64,000 nucleotides of DNA. Origin: Solirubrobacteraceae bacterium. GTDB lineage: Bacteria > Actinomycetota > Thermoleophilia > Solirubrobacterales > Solirubrobacteraceae. This document shows positions 7,966-17,660 of the stretch, piece after piece (within the stretch, counting starts at the first letter, position 1; each line of letters starts with the position of its first letter). The notes under the pieces were generated by a model. The model had not been told where the DNA came from, searched no databases, and saw only the letters and a list, made by a program, of their open reading frames with translations. The translations under genes and the position numbers were made by a program. Location of the stretch: positions 62,001-126,000 of the forward strand of contig JANJTP010000039.1 in assembly GCA_024711025.1 (NCBI GenBank). The letters are read 5' to 3'.

Positions 7966-10900
7966 ATGAGGACCGGAGAGCTCGACGAGACGCTGCTCGA
8001 GCCCGTCTGCGAGCGGCTGCGGGAGAGTCTGTCGGCCGACGAGGCCGAGCAGGCGACGCGATTCGTCCGCGAGTACTACCGGTGGGTGCCGCCCGAGGAC
8101 ATGGCGGAGCGGACCGCGCTCGACCTCTACGGCGCCGGCCTCGGCCACTTCAACTTCGCCCGCCGCCGCCTGCCGGGCGCCCCGAAGGTCCGCGTCTACA
8201 ACCCACGGTTCGAGGATCACGGCTGGCAGTCGCCGCACACAGTCGTCGAGGTCGTGACCGACGACATGCCGTTCCTCACCGACTCGATCGGGATGGAGCT
8301 CAGTCGCCGCGGCTTCGGCGTGCACGTGATCATCCACCCGGTGATGAACGTCCGCCGCGACGCCGATGGCCGGCTGCTGGCGGTGCTCGCGCCCCACGGC
8401 GAGCCGGACGACGGCCACGTCGTGGAGTCGGTGATCCACGCCGAGGTGGATCGCGAAACCGACGCAGCCGAGCTCGAGGCGCTCGGCGGGCACGTCCTGC
8501 GCGTGATCGGCGAGGTGCGCGCCGCCGTCGAAGACTGGGGCGCCATGCGCGGCAGGGCGGCCGAGATCGTCGCGGAGCTCGACTCCCGCCCGCCGCCGGT
8601 CGACCGCGAGGAGATCGCCGAGACGAAGGCGTTCCTCGACTGGCTGGCGCACGACCACTTCACCTTCCTCGGATACCGCGAGTACGAGCTGCTCGACGAC
8701 GACGACGACGGCCTGGGCCTGGCACCGATCGCCGGCTCGGGGCTCGGGATCCTGCGACATGCCCGCGAGGGGCGCTCGCAGCTCTTCGACCGGCTCCCGC
8801 CGAGCATCCGCGCGCTCGCGCGCGAGCCGTTCCTGCTCAACCTGACGAAGGCGAACTCGCGCGCGACCGTGCACCGACCGGCGCGCCTGGACTACATCGG
8901 CGTCAAGCGCTTCGACGCCGACGGACGCGTCGGCGGCGAGCGGCGGTTCCTCGGCCTCTACACGTCCGCCGCGTATCGCGCGAGCCCGCGCGAGATCCCG
9001 ATCGTGCGCCGGAAGGTCGAGACGTCGCTCGCTCGCGCCGCCTTCCCGCCCGGCAGCCACAACGAGAAGGCACTGCTCGAGATCCTCGAGTCCCACCCGC
9101 GCGACGAGCTCTTCCAGACGCCGGTCGACGAGCTGTTCGAGAGCGCGATGGCGATCCTCCATCTGGGGGATCGCCAGCGACTGCGCCTGCTCGTGCGCCG
9201 CGACCTGTTCGCCCGCTTCCTCTCGTGCCTGGTCTTCGTGCCCCGAGACCGGTTCAACACCGAGAACCGCAGACGCATCGAGCGGATCCTCGGCGAGGCG
9301 TTCCACGCCGTCAGCATCGACTACACGACGCGGGTCTCGGAGTCGGTGCTGGTGCGGCTGCACTACATGGTCTACACCGAGCCGGGCGGTGCGCTCACGC
9401 TCGACTACGACGTGGGCGAGATCGAGGCGCGCCTCGTCGCCGCAACCCGGGGGTGGACCGACGACCTCGAGGACGCGCTGATCGACGAGCACGGCGAGGA
9501 GGACGGCAAGGCCCTCCTGCGCCGCTACGGCGACGCGTTCCCGGCCGGCTACCGGGCGGACTGGGTGGCGCGGGCGGCGCTCGACGACATCAGGCGCATC
9601 GAGCTGGTCGCCGAGCGGGACGGGCTCGCGATGCACCTCTATCAGCCGCTCGAGGCCCCCGCGGGGGTGCTGCACGCGAAGCTCTTCCGGTCCTCCACGC
9701 CGCTGACGCTCTCCGACGTGCTGCCGGTGTTCGAGAACATGGGCGTCACGGTCGTGGACGAGCGCCCCTACGAGGTGACGCCGTCAGGACGCTCCCCGGT
9801 CTGGATCTACGACTTCAGCCTGGTGTACGCCGGCGACGACGAGCTCGCCGAGGACGAGTCGAGGGATGCCTTCCAGGACGCCTTCGTGCGGATCTGGAAC
9901 GGCCAGACCGAGAACGACGGATACAACCGGCTCGTGCTCGGTGCGCGGCTCACCTGGCGCGAGACGACGGTGCTGCGCGCGGTGGCCCGGTACCTGCGCC
10001 AGGCGGGATCGACGTTCAGCGACCAGTACGTCGAGCAGGCGATCCTCGCCCAACCCGAGATCGCGCGGATGCTCGTCGAGCTGTTCGCGGTGCGGTTCGA
10101 CCCGCGGGTCGCCGACCCCGAGATGGCGCGGCTCGCCGCGCGGCGGATCGAGCGGGCGATCGACGCCGTGGAAAGCCTCGACCGGGACCGCATCCTGCGC
10201 CAGTTCCTCGCGGTCATCGAGGCGATGCTGCGCACTAATCACTTCCAGCTCGATCACGACGGCCGGCCCAAGCCCCACCTCTCGTTCAAGCTCGATCCCG
10301 AGCGCATGCCGTGGCTGCCGCCGCCGCGGCCGCGGTTCGAGGTCTTCGTCTACTCGCCTCGCGTCGAGGGCGTCCACCTGCGGGGCGGCAAGGTCGCGCG
10401 GGGCGGGATCCGCTGGTCGGACCGGCGCGAGGACTTCCGCACCGAGGTCCTCGGCCTGATGAAGGCGCAGATGGTCAAGAACGCCGTGATCGTCCCCGTG
10501 GGCGCCAAGGGCGGCTTCGTCGTCAAGCGCCCGCCGGTCGGCAGGGAGGCGCTGGGGGACGAGGTGGTCGCGTGCTACCGCACGTTCATCCACGGACTGC
10601 TCGACCTGACCGACAACATCGCCGGTGGCGAGATCGTGCCGCCGAACGATCTCGTGCGCTACGACGACGACGACCCTTACCTCGTCGTCGCCGCCGACAA
10701 GGGCACGGCCTCGTTCTCGGACGTCGCGAACCAGATCGCCCGCGACCACGGGTTCTGGCTCGGCGACGCATTCGCCTCCGGCGGCTCGAGCGGCTACGAC
10801 CACAAGAAGATGGGCATCACGGCCCGCGGAGCGTGGGAGTCGGTCAAGCGCCACTTCCGCGAGCTGGGACGCGACGCCCAGGACGAGGACATCACCGTCG

Positions 10901-12795
10901 TCGGCATCGGCGACATGTCGGGCGACGTCTTCGGAAACGGGATGCTGCTCTCGCGCCGCATCCGGCTGATCGGCGCGTTCAACCACCGCGAGGTCTTCAT
11001 CGACCCCGACCCGGACCCCGAGGTGAGCTGGGAGGAGCGCAGGCGCCTGTTCGAGCTGCCGGGCTCGTCGTGGTCGGACTACAACCCCGGACGGCTGTCG
11101 CCCGGCGGCGGCGTCTACTCGCGGGACGCGAAGTCGGTCGAGCTCTCCGCGCAGGCACGCGAGGCGCTCGGCGTCGACACAGAGGCGATGACGCCCGGCG
11201 AGCTGATCCGCGCGCTGCTGCGGGCACCCGTCGACCTCCTCTGGAACGGTGGGATCGGCACCTACGTCAAGGCGGGCTCGGAGACCCACGCGGACGTCGG
11301 CGACAAGGCCAACGATACGCTGCGGGTGGACGCCGGCGAGCTGCGCTGCAGCGTGGTCGGCGAGGGCGGGAACCTCGGCCTGACCCAGCGCGCGCGCGTC
11401 GAGTACGCGCTCGGCGGCGGGCACCTGAATACCGATGCGATCGACAACTCGGCGGGCGTCGACTGCTCCGATCACGAGGTCAACATCAAGATCCTGCTCG
11501 ATGCGATCGTCGCCGACGGCGACATGACCGAGAAGCAGCGCGCCGTGCTGCTGGCGGACATGACCGACTCCGTGGCCGAGCTGGTGCTTGCCGACAACTA
11601 CGAGCAGGCCCAGGCGCTGAGCATGGCGGAGGCGCACGCACCGCTGATGATCGACGTGCACGCGCGGTTCATCCACAGCCTGGAGCAGGCGGGAAGGCTC
11701 GACCGCAATCTCGAAGCGCTGCCGAGCGACGAGGGCATCGCGGAGCGCAAGGCCGACCGCAGGGGGCTCACCCGGCCGGAGCTCGCGGTGCTGATCGCCC
11801 GCAGCAAGCTCGACCTCTACGCCGAGCTGCTCGACTCCGACGTCCTCGACGACCCGTTTCTCTCGGCCGAGCTCGAGCGCTACTTCCCGGCCGAGCTGCG
11901 GGCGCGATTCGCCGAGCGAATGCCCGCCCACCGGCTGCGGCGCGAGATCGTCGCGACCCAGGTCGTCAACAACATGGTCCATGGCGGCGGGGCCACATTC
12001 GCCTTCCGCGTGCGCGAGGAGACGGGCGCGGCGCTCGCGGACGTCGCGCGCGCGTACGCGATCGCCCGCGGGGTCTTCCGGATGCGCCCGCACTGGGCGG
12101 CAATCGAGGCGCTCGACTACCGAGTGGACGCGCGGACGCAGATATCGATGGTGCTGGAGAGTCGCGAGCTGATCGAGAGGGCGGCGCGCTGGCTCGTGCG
12201 CTACCGCCGCGGCCCTCAGTCGATCGCCGCAGTCGTCGACGCGTTCGCGCCCGGCGCCGAGGCACTTGCCGAGGCGCTGCCCGGGCTGCTCGATCCGACC
12301 GAGGCACGCGCGCTCGAGCAGCGCGTCGGCGAGCTGCGAGAAGCCGGCGTCCCCGGCGAGATCGCGCGGCGGTCGGCGGCGCTGGGCGAGCTCTTCTTCG
12401 CGCTCGACGTCGTGGAGATCGCCGGCGAGAGGGGGCTGAGCGTGGAGCAGGTCGCCGCCGTCCTGTTCCGGCTCGGCAGTCGGCTCGACCTGCACTGGCT
12501 CCGTGAGCGCATCCTCGAGCTCCCGCGGCACGACCGCTGGAGCGTGCTCGCCCGCGCGGCGCTCCGCGACGATCTGGGCGTCCTCCAGCGCGCCCTCACC
12601 GCAGAGGTGCTGGACGGTGGCCCGGCCGATGCCGACGCGGACGAGCAGATCAGCGCGTGGATCGCCACCAACCCCGCCGCCCAGCGCTGCCGCGGGACGC
12701 TCGAGGAGATTCGAGCGGGCCGCGTCTACGACCTGGCGACGCTGCCGGTCGCCGTTCGGGAGGTGCGCAACCTCATGCAGGCGCCGACGGCTTGA
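7966..12795 (+). CDS. gdh2: NAD-specific glutamate dehydrogenase, large (180 kDa) type
   Basis: A 1,609-residue protein, full length for the L-GDH180 class, which oxidatively deaminates glutamate to 2-oxoglutarate and ammonium using NAD. The long N-terminal region carries ACT-like regulatory modules (for example FLTDSIGMELSRRGFGVHV). The catalytic core begins near residue 805 with VARGGIRWSDRREDF and AVIVPVGAKGGFVVK, holding the conserved substrate-binding lysines. The Rossmann part follows with VVGIGDMSGDVFGNGML, and an alpha-helical C-terminal domain closes the protein. ATG at 7966 follows a GGAGCGAG element. It may disposes of glutamate from region 1, but the enzyme is general in nitrogen metabolism. 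Confidence 0.95.
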   Translation: MRTGELDETLLEPVCERLRESLSADEAEQATRFVREYYRWVPPEDMAERTALDLYGAGLGHFNFARRRLPGAPKVRVYNPRFEDHGWQSPHTVVEVVTDDMPFLTDSIGMELSRRGFGVHVIIHPVMNVRRDADGRLLAVLAPHGEPDDGHVVESVIHAEVDRETDAAELEALGGHVLRVIGEVRAAVEDWGAMRGRAAEIVAELDSRPPPVDREEIAETKAFLDWLAHDHFTFLGYREYELLDDDDDGLGLAPIAGSGLGILRHAREGRSQLFDRLPPSIRALAREPFLLNLTKANSRATVHRPARLDYIGVKRFDADGRVGGERRFLGLYTSAAYRASPREIPIVRRKVETSLARAAFPPGSHNEKALLEILESHPRDELFQTPVDELFESAMAILHLGDRQRLRLLVRRDLFARFLSCLVFVPRDRFNTENRRRIERILGEAFHAVSIDYTTRVSESVLVRLHYMVYTEPGGALTLDYDVGEIEARLVAATRGWTDDLEDALIDEHGEEDGKALLRRYGDAFPAGYRADWVARAALDDIRRIELVAERDGLAMHLYQPLEAPAGVLHAKLFRSSTPLTLSDVLPVFENMGVTVVDERPYEVTPSGRSPVWIYDFSLVYAGDDELAEDESRDAFQDAFVRIWNGQTENDGYNRLVLGARLTWRETTVLRAVARYLRQAGSTFSDQYVEQAILAQPEIARMLVELFAVRFDPRVADPEMARLAARRIERAIDAVESLDRDRILRQFLAVIEAMLRTNHFQLDHDGRPKPHLSFKLDPERMPWLPPPRPRFEVFVYSPRVEGVHLRGGKVARGGIRWSDRREDFRTEVLGLMKAQMVKNAVIVPVGAKGGFVVKRPPVGREALGDEVVACYRTFIHGLLDLTDNIAGGEIVPPNDLVRYDDDDPYLVVAADKGTASFSDVANQIARDHGFWLGDAFASGGSSGYDHKKMGITARGAWESVKRHFRELGRDAQDEDITVVGIGDMSGDVFGNGMLLSRRIRLIGAFNHREVFIDPDPDPEVSWEERRRLFELPGSSWSDYNPGRLSPGGGVYSRDAKSVELSAQAREALGVDTEAMTPGELIRALLRAPVDLLWNGGIGTYVKAGSETHADVGDKANDTLRVDAGELRCSVVGEGGNLGLTQRARVEYALGGGHLNTDAIDNSAGVDCSDHEVNIKILLDAIVADGDMTEKQRAVLLADMTDSVAELVLADNYEQAQALSMAEAHAPLMIDVHARFIHSLEQAGRLDRNLEALPSDEGIAERKADRRGLTRPELAVLIARSKLDLYAELLDSDVLDDPFLSAELERYFPAELRARFAERMPAHRLRREIVATQVVNNMVHGGGATFAFRVREETGAALADVARAYAIARGVFRMRPHWAAIEALDYRVDARTQISMVLESRELIERAARWLVRYRRGPQSIAAVVDAFAPGAEALAEALPGLLDPTEARALEQRVGELREAGVPGEIARRSAALGELFFALDVVEIAGERGLSVEQVAAVLFRLGSRLDLHWLRERILELPRHDRWSVLARAALRDDLGVLQRALTAEVLDGGPADADADEQISAWIATNPAAQRCRGTLEEIRAGRVYDLATLPVAVREVRNLMQAPTA

Positions 12796-12822
12796 GGTCG
12801 GGGCTGCGGCGCGGCGCCCGTC

Positions 12823-12851
12823 CTCGCGCGGTGGCCGGCGGCCGGCGCGAG
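12823..12851. terminator. GC-rich hairpin after glutamate dehydrogenase
   Basis: CTCGCGC (12823-12829) pairs with GCGCGAG (12845-12851), and further GC pairing is possible inside the loop. It lies 28 nt after the dehydrogenase stop and before the convergent tRNA gene, so it could serve either side. There is no T-tract. Confidence 0.35.
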
Positions 12852-12886
12852 ACGCGGCGGGGGCCCTGTGCGGCCGTCGTCCGAGG

Positions 12887-12961
12887 TGGGCGGTCCCGGG
12901 CTCGAACCGGGGACCTCCTGCTTGTAAGGCAGGCGCTCTGACCAGACTGAGCTAACCGCCC
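12887..12961 (-). tRNA. tRNA-Val (anticodon UAC)
   Basis: Read on the minus strand this gives a complete cloverleaf of 75 nt including the discriminator A. The acceptor stem GGGCGGT pairs with ACCGCCC; the D stem is GCTC/GAGC; the anticodon stem is CCTGC/GCAGG around loop CTTACAA, giving anticodon TAC for GUA valine codons; the T stem is CCCGG/CCGGG around TTCGAGC. The bases after the discriminator are CCT, so the 3' CCA is not encoded. It is a single tRNA; nothing nearby looks integrated into it. Confidence 0.96.
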
Positions 12962-13016
12962 GTGGGGAGAGGATGGCATGGGCGGGCCGAAGGTGCGCGC
13001 CCGGGCGACGGCGCGG

Positions 13017-14060
13017 TCAACGCTGCGGAGCCGGCCCGCAGCTCGCGCCGGGAGCGAAGGTCACGGGCAGCAGATCGCGAGGATCGCCGCCGAAGCGCAC
13101 CATCTCGAGAAGTATCTCCGCTGCGCGGCGGCCCATGCGGAAGGTGTCGCGATCGATCGTGGCGATCGGGGGCTGCAGGAACTCCGCAAGTGCCAGGTGG
13201 TCGCAGGTCACGAGCGAGAGCTGACCAGGAACCTCCAGGCCGCGGTCGCGGATGGTGCGCAGCACGCCGGTCAGGATCTGGTTGCCGCCGGCAATGATCG
13301 CCGTCGGCGCGTCATCGAGGTCGAGCAGCTCCCGGCTGGCGGTCCGACCGAACTCGGCGGTGAACGACTGGCAGCGCGGGATCGCCTCGACACCGCTTGC
13401 TGCGCAGGCCTCGAGCAGAGCTTGTGTGCGCGCGCGTGTGGGGCGAACGTCGAGCGAGCCTCCCACGAAGCCGATCCGCCGGTGGCCGAGCTCGGCGAGA
13501 TGGCTCACCGCCTGCTCGATCCCCGTCCGATGATCGGAGAGCACCGCCCCGAGGCCGTGGGCCTCGGGCAGCTCGCGATCGATCACCACGCAGGGAGCGT
13601 GGAAGCGCGAGAGTTCCTCGATCGTCGCGGTGTTCCGCTCGTTCGACACCGATAGCAAGAGCCCGTCGACCCTGCGCTGGTTCAGCAGGCGGATGTGCTC
13701 GACGTCGTGCTCGGACATGCCCCGCGAGTTGGTCACAAGCAACGAGTAGCCCGCTCCCTGCAGCGCCACCTCGGCACCGAGGACGATCTCGGAGAACAGC
13801 GGGTTCGAGATGTCGCCGACGACGAAGCCGATCGTCAGCGTTGCCCCGCGCCGCAGGCTTTGAGCGAGGAGATCCGGCTCGTAGCCCAGGTCGGCTACGG
13901 CCGTGAGCACCTTGTCCCGCATCCTGGGGCTGACGTCGGGGTGCTTGGAGAGGACCCGCGAAACCGATGAGACCGCGACGCCGGCACGCGCGGCAACCTG
14001 GCGCATGCTCGCCCTCGCGATCGGCGGCGATGCATCTCGCCGTTCGTCCCCCTCGTTCAT
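13017..14060 (-). CDS. LacI-family transcriptional regulator
   Basis: A 347-residue regulator. The helix-turn-helix is at about residues 19-40 (MRQVAARAGVAVSSVSRVL), followed by the hinge and a periplasmic-binding-protein-like sensor domain (TIGFVVGDISNPLFSEIV; HRRIGFVGGSLDVRPT). Such proteins usually repress carbohydrate catabolic genes and are relieved by a sugar-derived ligand. ATG at 14060 has GGAGGT 6 nt upstream. It lies 97 bp downstream of an enolase-superfamily gene on the same strand. LacI-type operators occur upstream of that gene and at two other promoters in the island, making this protein the obvious candidate regulator; the pairing is inferred. Confidence 0.92.
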   Translation of the reverse strand: MNEGDERRDASPPIARASMRQVAARAGVAVSSVSRVLSKHPDVSPRMRDKVLTAVADLGYEPDLLAQSLRRGATLTIGFVVGDISNPLFSEIVLGAEVALQGAGYSLLVTNSRGMSEHDVEHIRLLNQRRVDGLLLSVSNERNTATIEELSRFHAPCVVIDRELPEAHGLGAVLSDHRTGIEQAVSHLAELGHRRIGFVGGSLDVRPTRARTQALLEACAASGVEAIPRCQSFTAEFGRTASRELLDLDDAPTAIIAGGNQILTGVLRTIRDRGLEVPGQLSLVTCDHLALAEFLQPPIATIDRDTFRMGRRAAEILLEMVRFGGDPRDLLPVTFAPGASCGPAPQR

Positions 14061-14157
14061 TCTCCGACCTCCACAAGGCCTATGTACGCGGCGTCGTGAA
14101 GCTAGCAATCCGGTCCAGGTTCACGTGCCCGAGAGGCTTCGGAGCGAGCGCCTCGTC

Positions 14158-15312
14158 TCAGCGCAGCGCGTGGTCGACGCGATAGCGCTCGACGTAATCC
14201 TCATCGACCTCCCAGCCAAACCCAGGCCGGCTCGGAAGCTGAAGCTGGCCGTCCCTGAGCTTGGGGCGATTGGCTGGGAGGTTCCACCAGATCGGGTCAC
14301 GATCCGGGTGGAAGCACTCGACGAATGTCCCATGGGGGACCGATGCCAGCAGATGGCTGGCCACCTGCGGCTCCTCGTGGTGTGCCATCTCGACGTCGAA
14401 GGCCAGTGCCATCGCTGCGGCTCGGCGCCATTCCGTCGGCCCACCGGACCACGAGGCATCGAAGTTGCACACGTCGATCGCCCCCTCGACCATCAGGTCG
14501 CGACACCCTGCCGCAGACATCTCGCTCTGACCGGCGCAGACGGTGGTGCCCGTGAGGATGCGCACGTCGCGCATCGCCCGGCGATCGTTGCCCCAGCGGC
14601 AAGGCTCCTCGAGCCAACGCGGGTGGTGATCCTCGACCAGCCTCGCGAACCGCACAGCGTCTGAGAGCGCCCAACCCTGGTTGGCGTCGGCGCAGAGGAT
14701 GAAGTCCTCTCCGGCAACCTCGCGGGCTTGCGCAAAGCGCTTCGCGTCATCCTCAGGCGAGCGCCCGCCGACCTTGAACTTCATGCCGGCCATCCCCAGC
14801 TCGCGCAGCTGCTCGATCTCGTCGGGAATCTCCAAGTCGCCGTAGTAGCCGCCGATCGAGATCATCGGCAGCGACGATCGATAGCCGCCCCAGAGCCGCC
14901 AGAGCGGCTGCCCGAGAGCCTTACCGATCGCATCCCAGAGCGCCGAGTCGACGCAGGCCGATGCGACGAGGCCGAGGCGCCGGTCGCGCAAGATGTTGAA
15001 GGTCGCCGGGCGGGCCAGCTCCCAGCAGCGCTCGATGGCAAAGGCGTCCTGGCCGATCAGCGCGGGCGCGATCTCCTCCCGGATGATGGAGTCGATCTCG
15101 AACAGCGCATGGTCCTCGTCGCCGGCCCAGGCCTCGCCGACGATGCCCTCCTCGGTGTGGATCCTGCAGATGACCGTCGACCGATGGGTCATCTGATACT
15201 GACTGCCGCGATACACCTTGGGCAACGGCACGCGCAGCGGCACCGTCTCGACGGCGGCGATGGTCAGGGCACCCAAGCCCTGGCTTTCGGGTGATGTCGA
15301 ATTTCGACTCAC
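14158..15312 (-). CDS. Enolase-superfamily sugar-acid dehydratase-like protein (mandelate racemase subgroup)
   Basis: A 384-residue member of the mandelate racemase/muconate lactonizing group, whose acid-sugar members remove water after abstracting a proton alpha to a carboxylate. The KxK catalytic motif is intact (GMKFKVGG). Metal ligands are recognisable in LCADANQGW, WLEEPCRWG and CAGQSEMS, and a His-containing motif AHHEEP lies near the end of the barrel. GTG at 15312 has AAGGA 6-7 nt upstream. A tandem LacI-type operator lies just upstream of this ribosome site, and the LacI gene follows downstream, so the two probably form one autoregulated unit. The sugar acid is unknown. Confidence 0.88.
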   Translation of the reverse strand: MSRNSTSPESQGLGALTIAAVETVPLRVPLPKVYRGSQYQMTHRSTVICRIHTEEGIVGEAWAGDEDHALFEIDSIIREEIAPALIGQDAFAIERCWELARPATFNILRDRRLGLVASACVDSALWDAIGKALGQPLWRLWGGYRSSLPMISIGGYYGDLEIPDEIEQLRELGMAGMKFKVGGRSPEDDAKRFAQAREVAGEDFILCADANQGWALSDAVRFARLVEDHHPRWLEEPCRWGNDRRAMRDVRILTGTTVCAGQSEMSAAGCRDLMVEGAIDVCNFDASWSGGPTEWRRAAAMALAFDVEMAHHEEPQVASHLLASVPHGTFVECFHPDRDPIWWNLPANRPKLRDGQLQLPSRPGFGWEVDEDYVERYRVDHALR

Positions 15313-15329
15313 GACAGTCCTTCCACTGA

Positions 15330-15355
15330 CAAAACCGATTCCGGGATCGTTTGCA
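15330..15355. promoter_or_regulatory. Tandem LacI-type operator upstream of the enolase-superfamily gene
   Basis: Two CG-centred half-matches to the LacI/GalR consensus TGnAAnCGnTTnCA lie side by side with centres 12 bp apart: CAAAACCGATTCCG (15330-15343) and CGGGATCGTTTGCA (15342-15355). The inner 20 bp (15333-15352) is itself an imperfect palindrome. The arrangement recurs at 42104-42129 with 21 of 26 bases identical over 15331-15356 and 42105-42130. It lies 17-43 nt upstream of the GTG at 15312, where a promoter is expected. Confidence 0.6.
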
Positions 15356-15438
15356 GTCTACCGGATGCTCGCCCGCCCCCGTCTCGAGCGCCCATCGTCC
15401 GTTCGGCCGACGATGACCCGGGAGCGACGCGAACCACC

Positions 15439-16680
15439 TCAGACGACCAGCCGCAGCGGCGCCTCGAGGTTCGCCTTCACCTCGGCCAGGAAGCGGCCGG
15501 CGTCGGCGCCGTAGACGACGCGGTGATCGCACACGAGCGTGAGGGTCGTCATCGTGCGCACCGCGAGCGAGCCGTCCTCGAGCACGATCGCACGCCTGGC
15601 AACCTCACCCACGCCGAGGATCGCGGCCTGCGGCGGGTTGATCACGGGAGTGAAGCTGCCGACGCCGAACATGCCGAGGTTGGAGATCGTGAACGTGCCG
15701 CCGTCCAGCTCGGCGGCAGAGATGCTCCCGCTACGTGCTCGATCGACGAGCTCGCGCGAGAGCAACGCGATCGCTCCCAGCGAGAGACGATCGGCGTCCG
15801 TGATCGTCGGCACCAGGAGCAAATCGTCCGTCGCAACGGCGATGCCGACGTTGATCCGCTCGTAGAGCTCGATCGCATCGTCCCGGTAGGAGCTGTTGAG
15901 GTTGCGATGCTCTCGCAGGCCGCCCGCGACGGCCTTGACGACCATGTCGTTCAGCGAGGGATGGTCGGAAACCTCCTCCTTCAGCCGCCGGCGAAGCTCC
16001 ATCGCGGCGGTCATGTCCACGTCCATCGCGACCGAGAACTCCGGCACCGTCGCCTTGGCCTCGGCCATCCGGCGGGCGATCGTGCGCTGTGCGTTCGAGA
16101 GCGTACGACGGACCGAGGCGCCCTTCGCGGTCGACGCGGGCGAGGGGGTGGGGCGGACGGCATGCCCGTCGCCCACGACCGTCGGCTGCGCAGTCGCGAC
16201 ATCGCGCTTCAGAATCCGTCCGCGAGGCCCGCTGCCCGACAAAGTCACTAGATCGATCCCGAGGCGCGCGGCGAGTCGCCTCGCCACGGGCGAAGCCGAG
16301 GAGACCACCGCGCCATCACCGCCACCGCGGTTGGCCGTGGCGCCTGGCGCCGGTGGTGGGTCGTCGACCGCAACCCCGGTCGGCTTGCGCGACGGCGCTG
16401 ACGTCGGCTGTGACGCCTCACGCGACCCCACCTGCGCAGCATGAAGCTCGGCGATCAACCCGCCGACCTCCATCGTCGTTCCGGCCGGCGCGACGATCCG
16501 CAGGAAGCCTGCGTCGTCGGCCTCGTAGACCATGGTCGCCTTATCGGTCTCGATCTCGGCGAGCGCGGCCCCGCGTGAGATCTCCGCGCCGTCCGGCTGC
16601 AGCCAGGCGACGATCGTTCCCTCGACCATCGAGTCGGAGAGGCGTGGCATCGCCACACTGACGGCCGAGGATCCGGGCAT
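15439..16680 (-). CDS. 2-oxoacid dehydrogenase complex E2, dihydrolipoamide acyltransferase
   Basis: A 413-residue E2 component. A single lipoyl domain occupies residues 5-85 with the lipoylated lysine at Lys47 (EIETDKATM). A Pro/Ala-rich linker follows, then a peripheral subunit-binding domain at about 127-162 (SPVARRLAARLGIDL, GPRGRILKRDV), then the acyltransferase core. The active site reads DHRVVYGADAG, with Tyr in place of the usual Asp, a variant also found in plastid-type and some bacterial E2 enzymes. The start overlaps the E1beta stop as TGATG. It takes acyl groups from E1 to CoA. No E3 gene is in this window. Confidence 0.9.
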   Translation of the reverse strand: MPGSSAVSVAMPRLSDSMVEGTIVAWLQPDGAEISRGAALAEIETDKATMVYEADDAGFLRIVAPAGTTMEVGGLIAELHAAQVGSREASQPTSAPSRKPTGVAVDDPPPAPGATANRGGGDGAVVSSASPVARRLAARLGIDLVTLSGSGPRGRILKRDVATAQPTVVGDGHAVRPTPSPASTAKGASVRRTLSNAQRTIARRMAEAKATVPEFSVAMDVDMTAAMELRRRLKEEVSDHPSLNDMVVKAVAGGLREHRNLNSSYRDDAIELYERINVGIAVATDDLLLVPTITDADRLSLGAIALLSRELVDRARSGSISAAELDGGTFTISNLGMFGVGSFTPVINPPQAAILGVGEVARRAIVLEDGSLAVRTMTTLTLVCDHRVVYGADAGRFLAEVKANLEAPLRLVV

Positions 16681-17660
16681 CAGTAGGCCACCGTCCGGCG
16701 GATCGCCTCGGCGATCCGCTGTGAGTCCGGCAGCCAGGCCGACTCCAGGTTCGCGGCGTATGCAATCGGCGTCTCGTCACCGCGAACCACCAGCGGCGGC
16801 GCATCGAGTATCTCGAACGCTTGCTCCAGGACGGCCGCGACCAAGGTGGCGCCCCAGCTCCCGCCGAATGACGACTCCTGCACGACGACGAGGTGGTTTG
16901 TCCGCTCGATGCTCGCGAGGACCGCGTCGAGGTCAAGCGGCACCAGGGTCCGAAGATCGATGAGCTCGACCTCGATGCCCTCGCCCGCCAGTACCTGTGT
17001 CGCCTCGACCGCGCGGTGGCGCATGAGCTGCGTCGCAACCACCGTGACGTGCCCGCCTTGCCGCACGAGCTCGGCGCATCCGATCTCGGCACGGGCGTCG
17101 GCCGCCGCCCGCAACGGGCCCTTGATGTTGTAGAGGCCCTTGTGCTCGTAGTAAAGAACCGGATCGGGATCTCGGATCGCCGCGCGGATCAAGTCGTAGG
17201 CGTCGGCCGGAGTCCCGGGAACGACGATCTTGAGGCCGGGGATGTTGAGAAACCAGTTCTCGCCGGACTGCGAGTGCTGGGCGCCGAAGCCACCAGGCGA
17301 GCCGTTTGCCATCCGAACCGTTACGGGAAGGCTCGCCTGCCCGCCGGTCATGTAGCGGTACTTGGCCAGCTGGTTCGCGAGCCCATCGAAGCAAACACCT
17401 GCGAAGTCGGCAAACATGATCTCGGCGATCGGCCTCAGCCCCATGAGCGCCGCGCCGATCGCGGCCCCGACGATGGCCTGCTCGGAGATCGGCGTGTCAA
17501 GCACACGAGTGTCGCCGAAGCGCTCGCGCAGGCCCTCGGTCGCCTTGAACACGCCGCCTGCGGCCGCCACGTCCTCGCCGAACAGGAAGACCGAATCGTC
17601 TTCGGCCAGCGCGTCCGCAAGCCCCTGGGTGATCGCCTGCTTATAGGTCGTGGCTATCAC
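16680..17660 (-). CDS. 2-oxoacid (acetoin-type) dehydrogenase E1 beta subunit
   Basis: A 326-residue transketolase-like beta subunit of a thiamine-diphosphate E1 enzyme. It opens with TYKQAITQGLADALAEDD and FLFGEDV, contains the conserved MTGGQASLPVTVR and LYYEHKGLYN segments, and ends with the E1-beta C-terminal domain (TNHLVVVQESSFGGSWG). The length matches AcoB/BkdA2-type subunits. GTG at 17660 overlaps the E1alpha stop as GTGA, and its own stop overlaps the E2 start. It acts with the alpha subunit to decarboxylate a 2-oxoacid, or cleave an acetoin-like ketol, and reductively acylate E2. Which substrate is used cannot be told from sequence. Confidence 0.9.
   Translation of the reverse strand: MIATTYKQAITQGLADALAEDDSVFLFGEDVAAAGGVFKATEGLRERFGDTRVLDTPISEQAIVGAAIGAALMGLRPIAEIMFADFAGVCFDGLANQLAKYRYMTGGQASLPVTVRMANGSPGGFGAQHSQSGENWFLNIPGLKIVVPGTPADAYDLIRAAIRDPDPVLYYEHKGLYNIKGPLRAAADARAEIGCAELVRQGGHVTVVATQLMRHRAVEATQVLAGEGIEVELIDLRTLVPLDLDAVLASIERTNHLVVVQESSFGGSWGATLVAAVLEQAFEILDAPPLVVRGDETPIAYAANLESAWLPDSQRIAEAIRRTVAY

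Noticed and set aside
12887-12961. tRNA-Val as an integration site for the catabolic island
   Set aside because: No integrase, direct repeat of the tRNA 3' end or other mobile signature was seen within the window.
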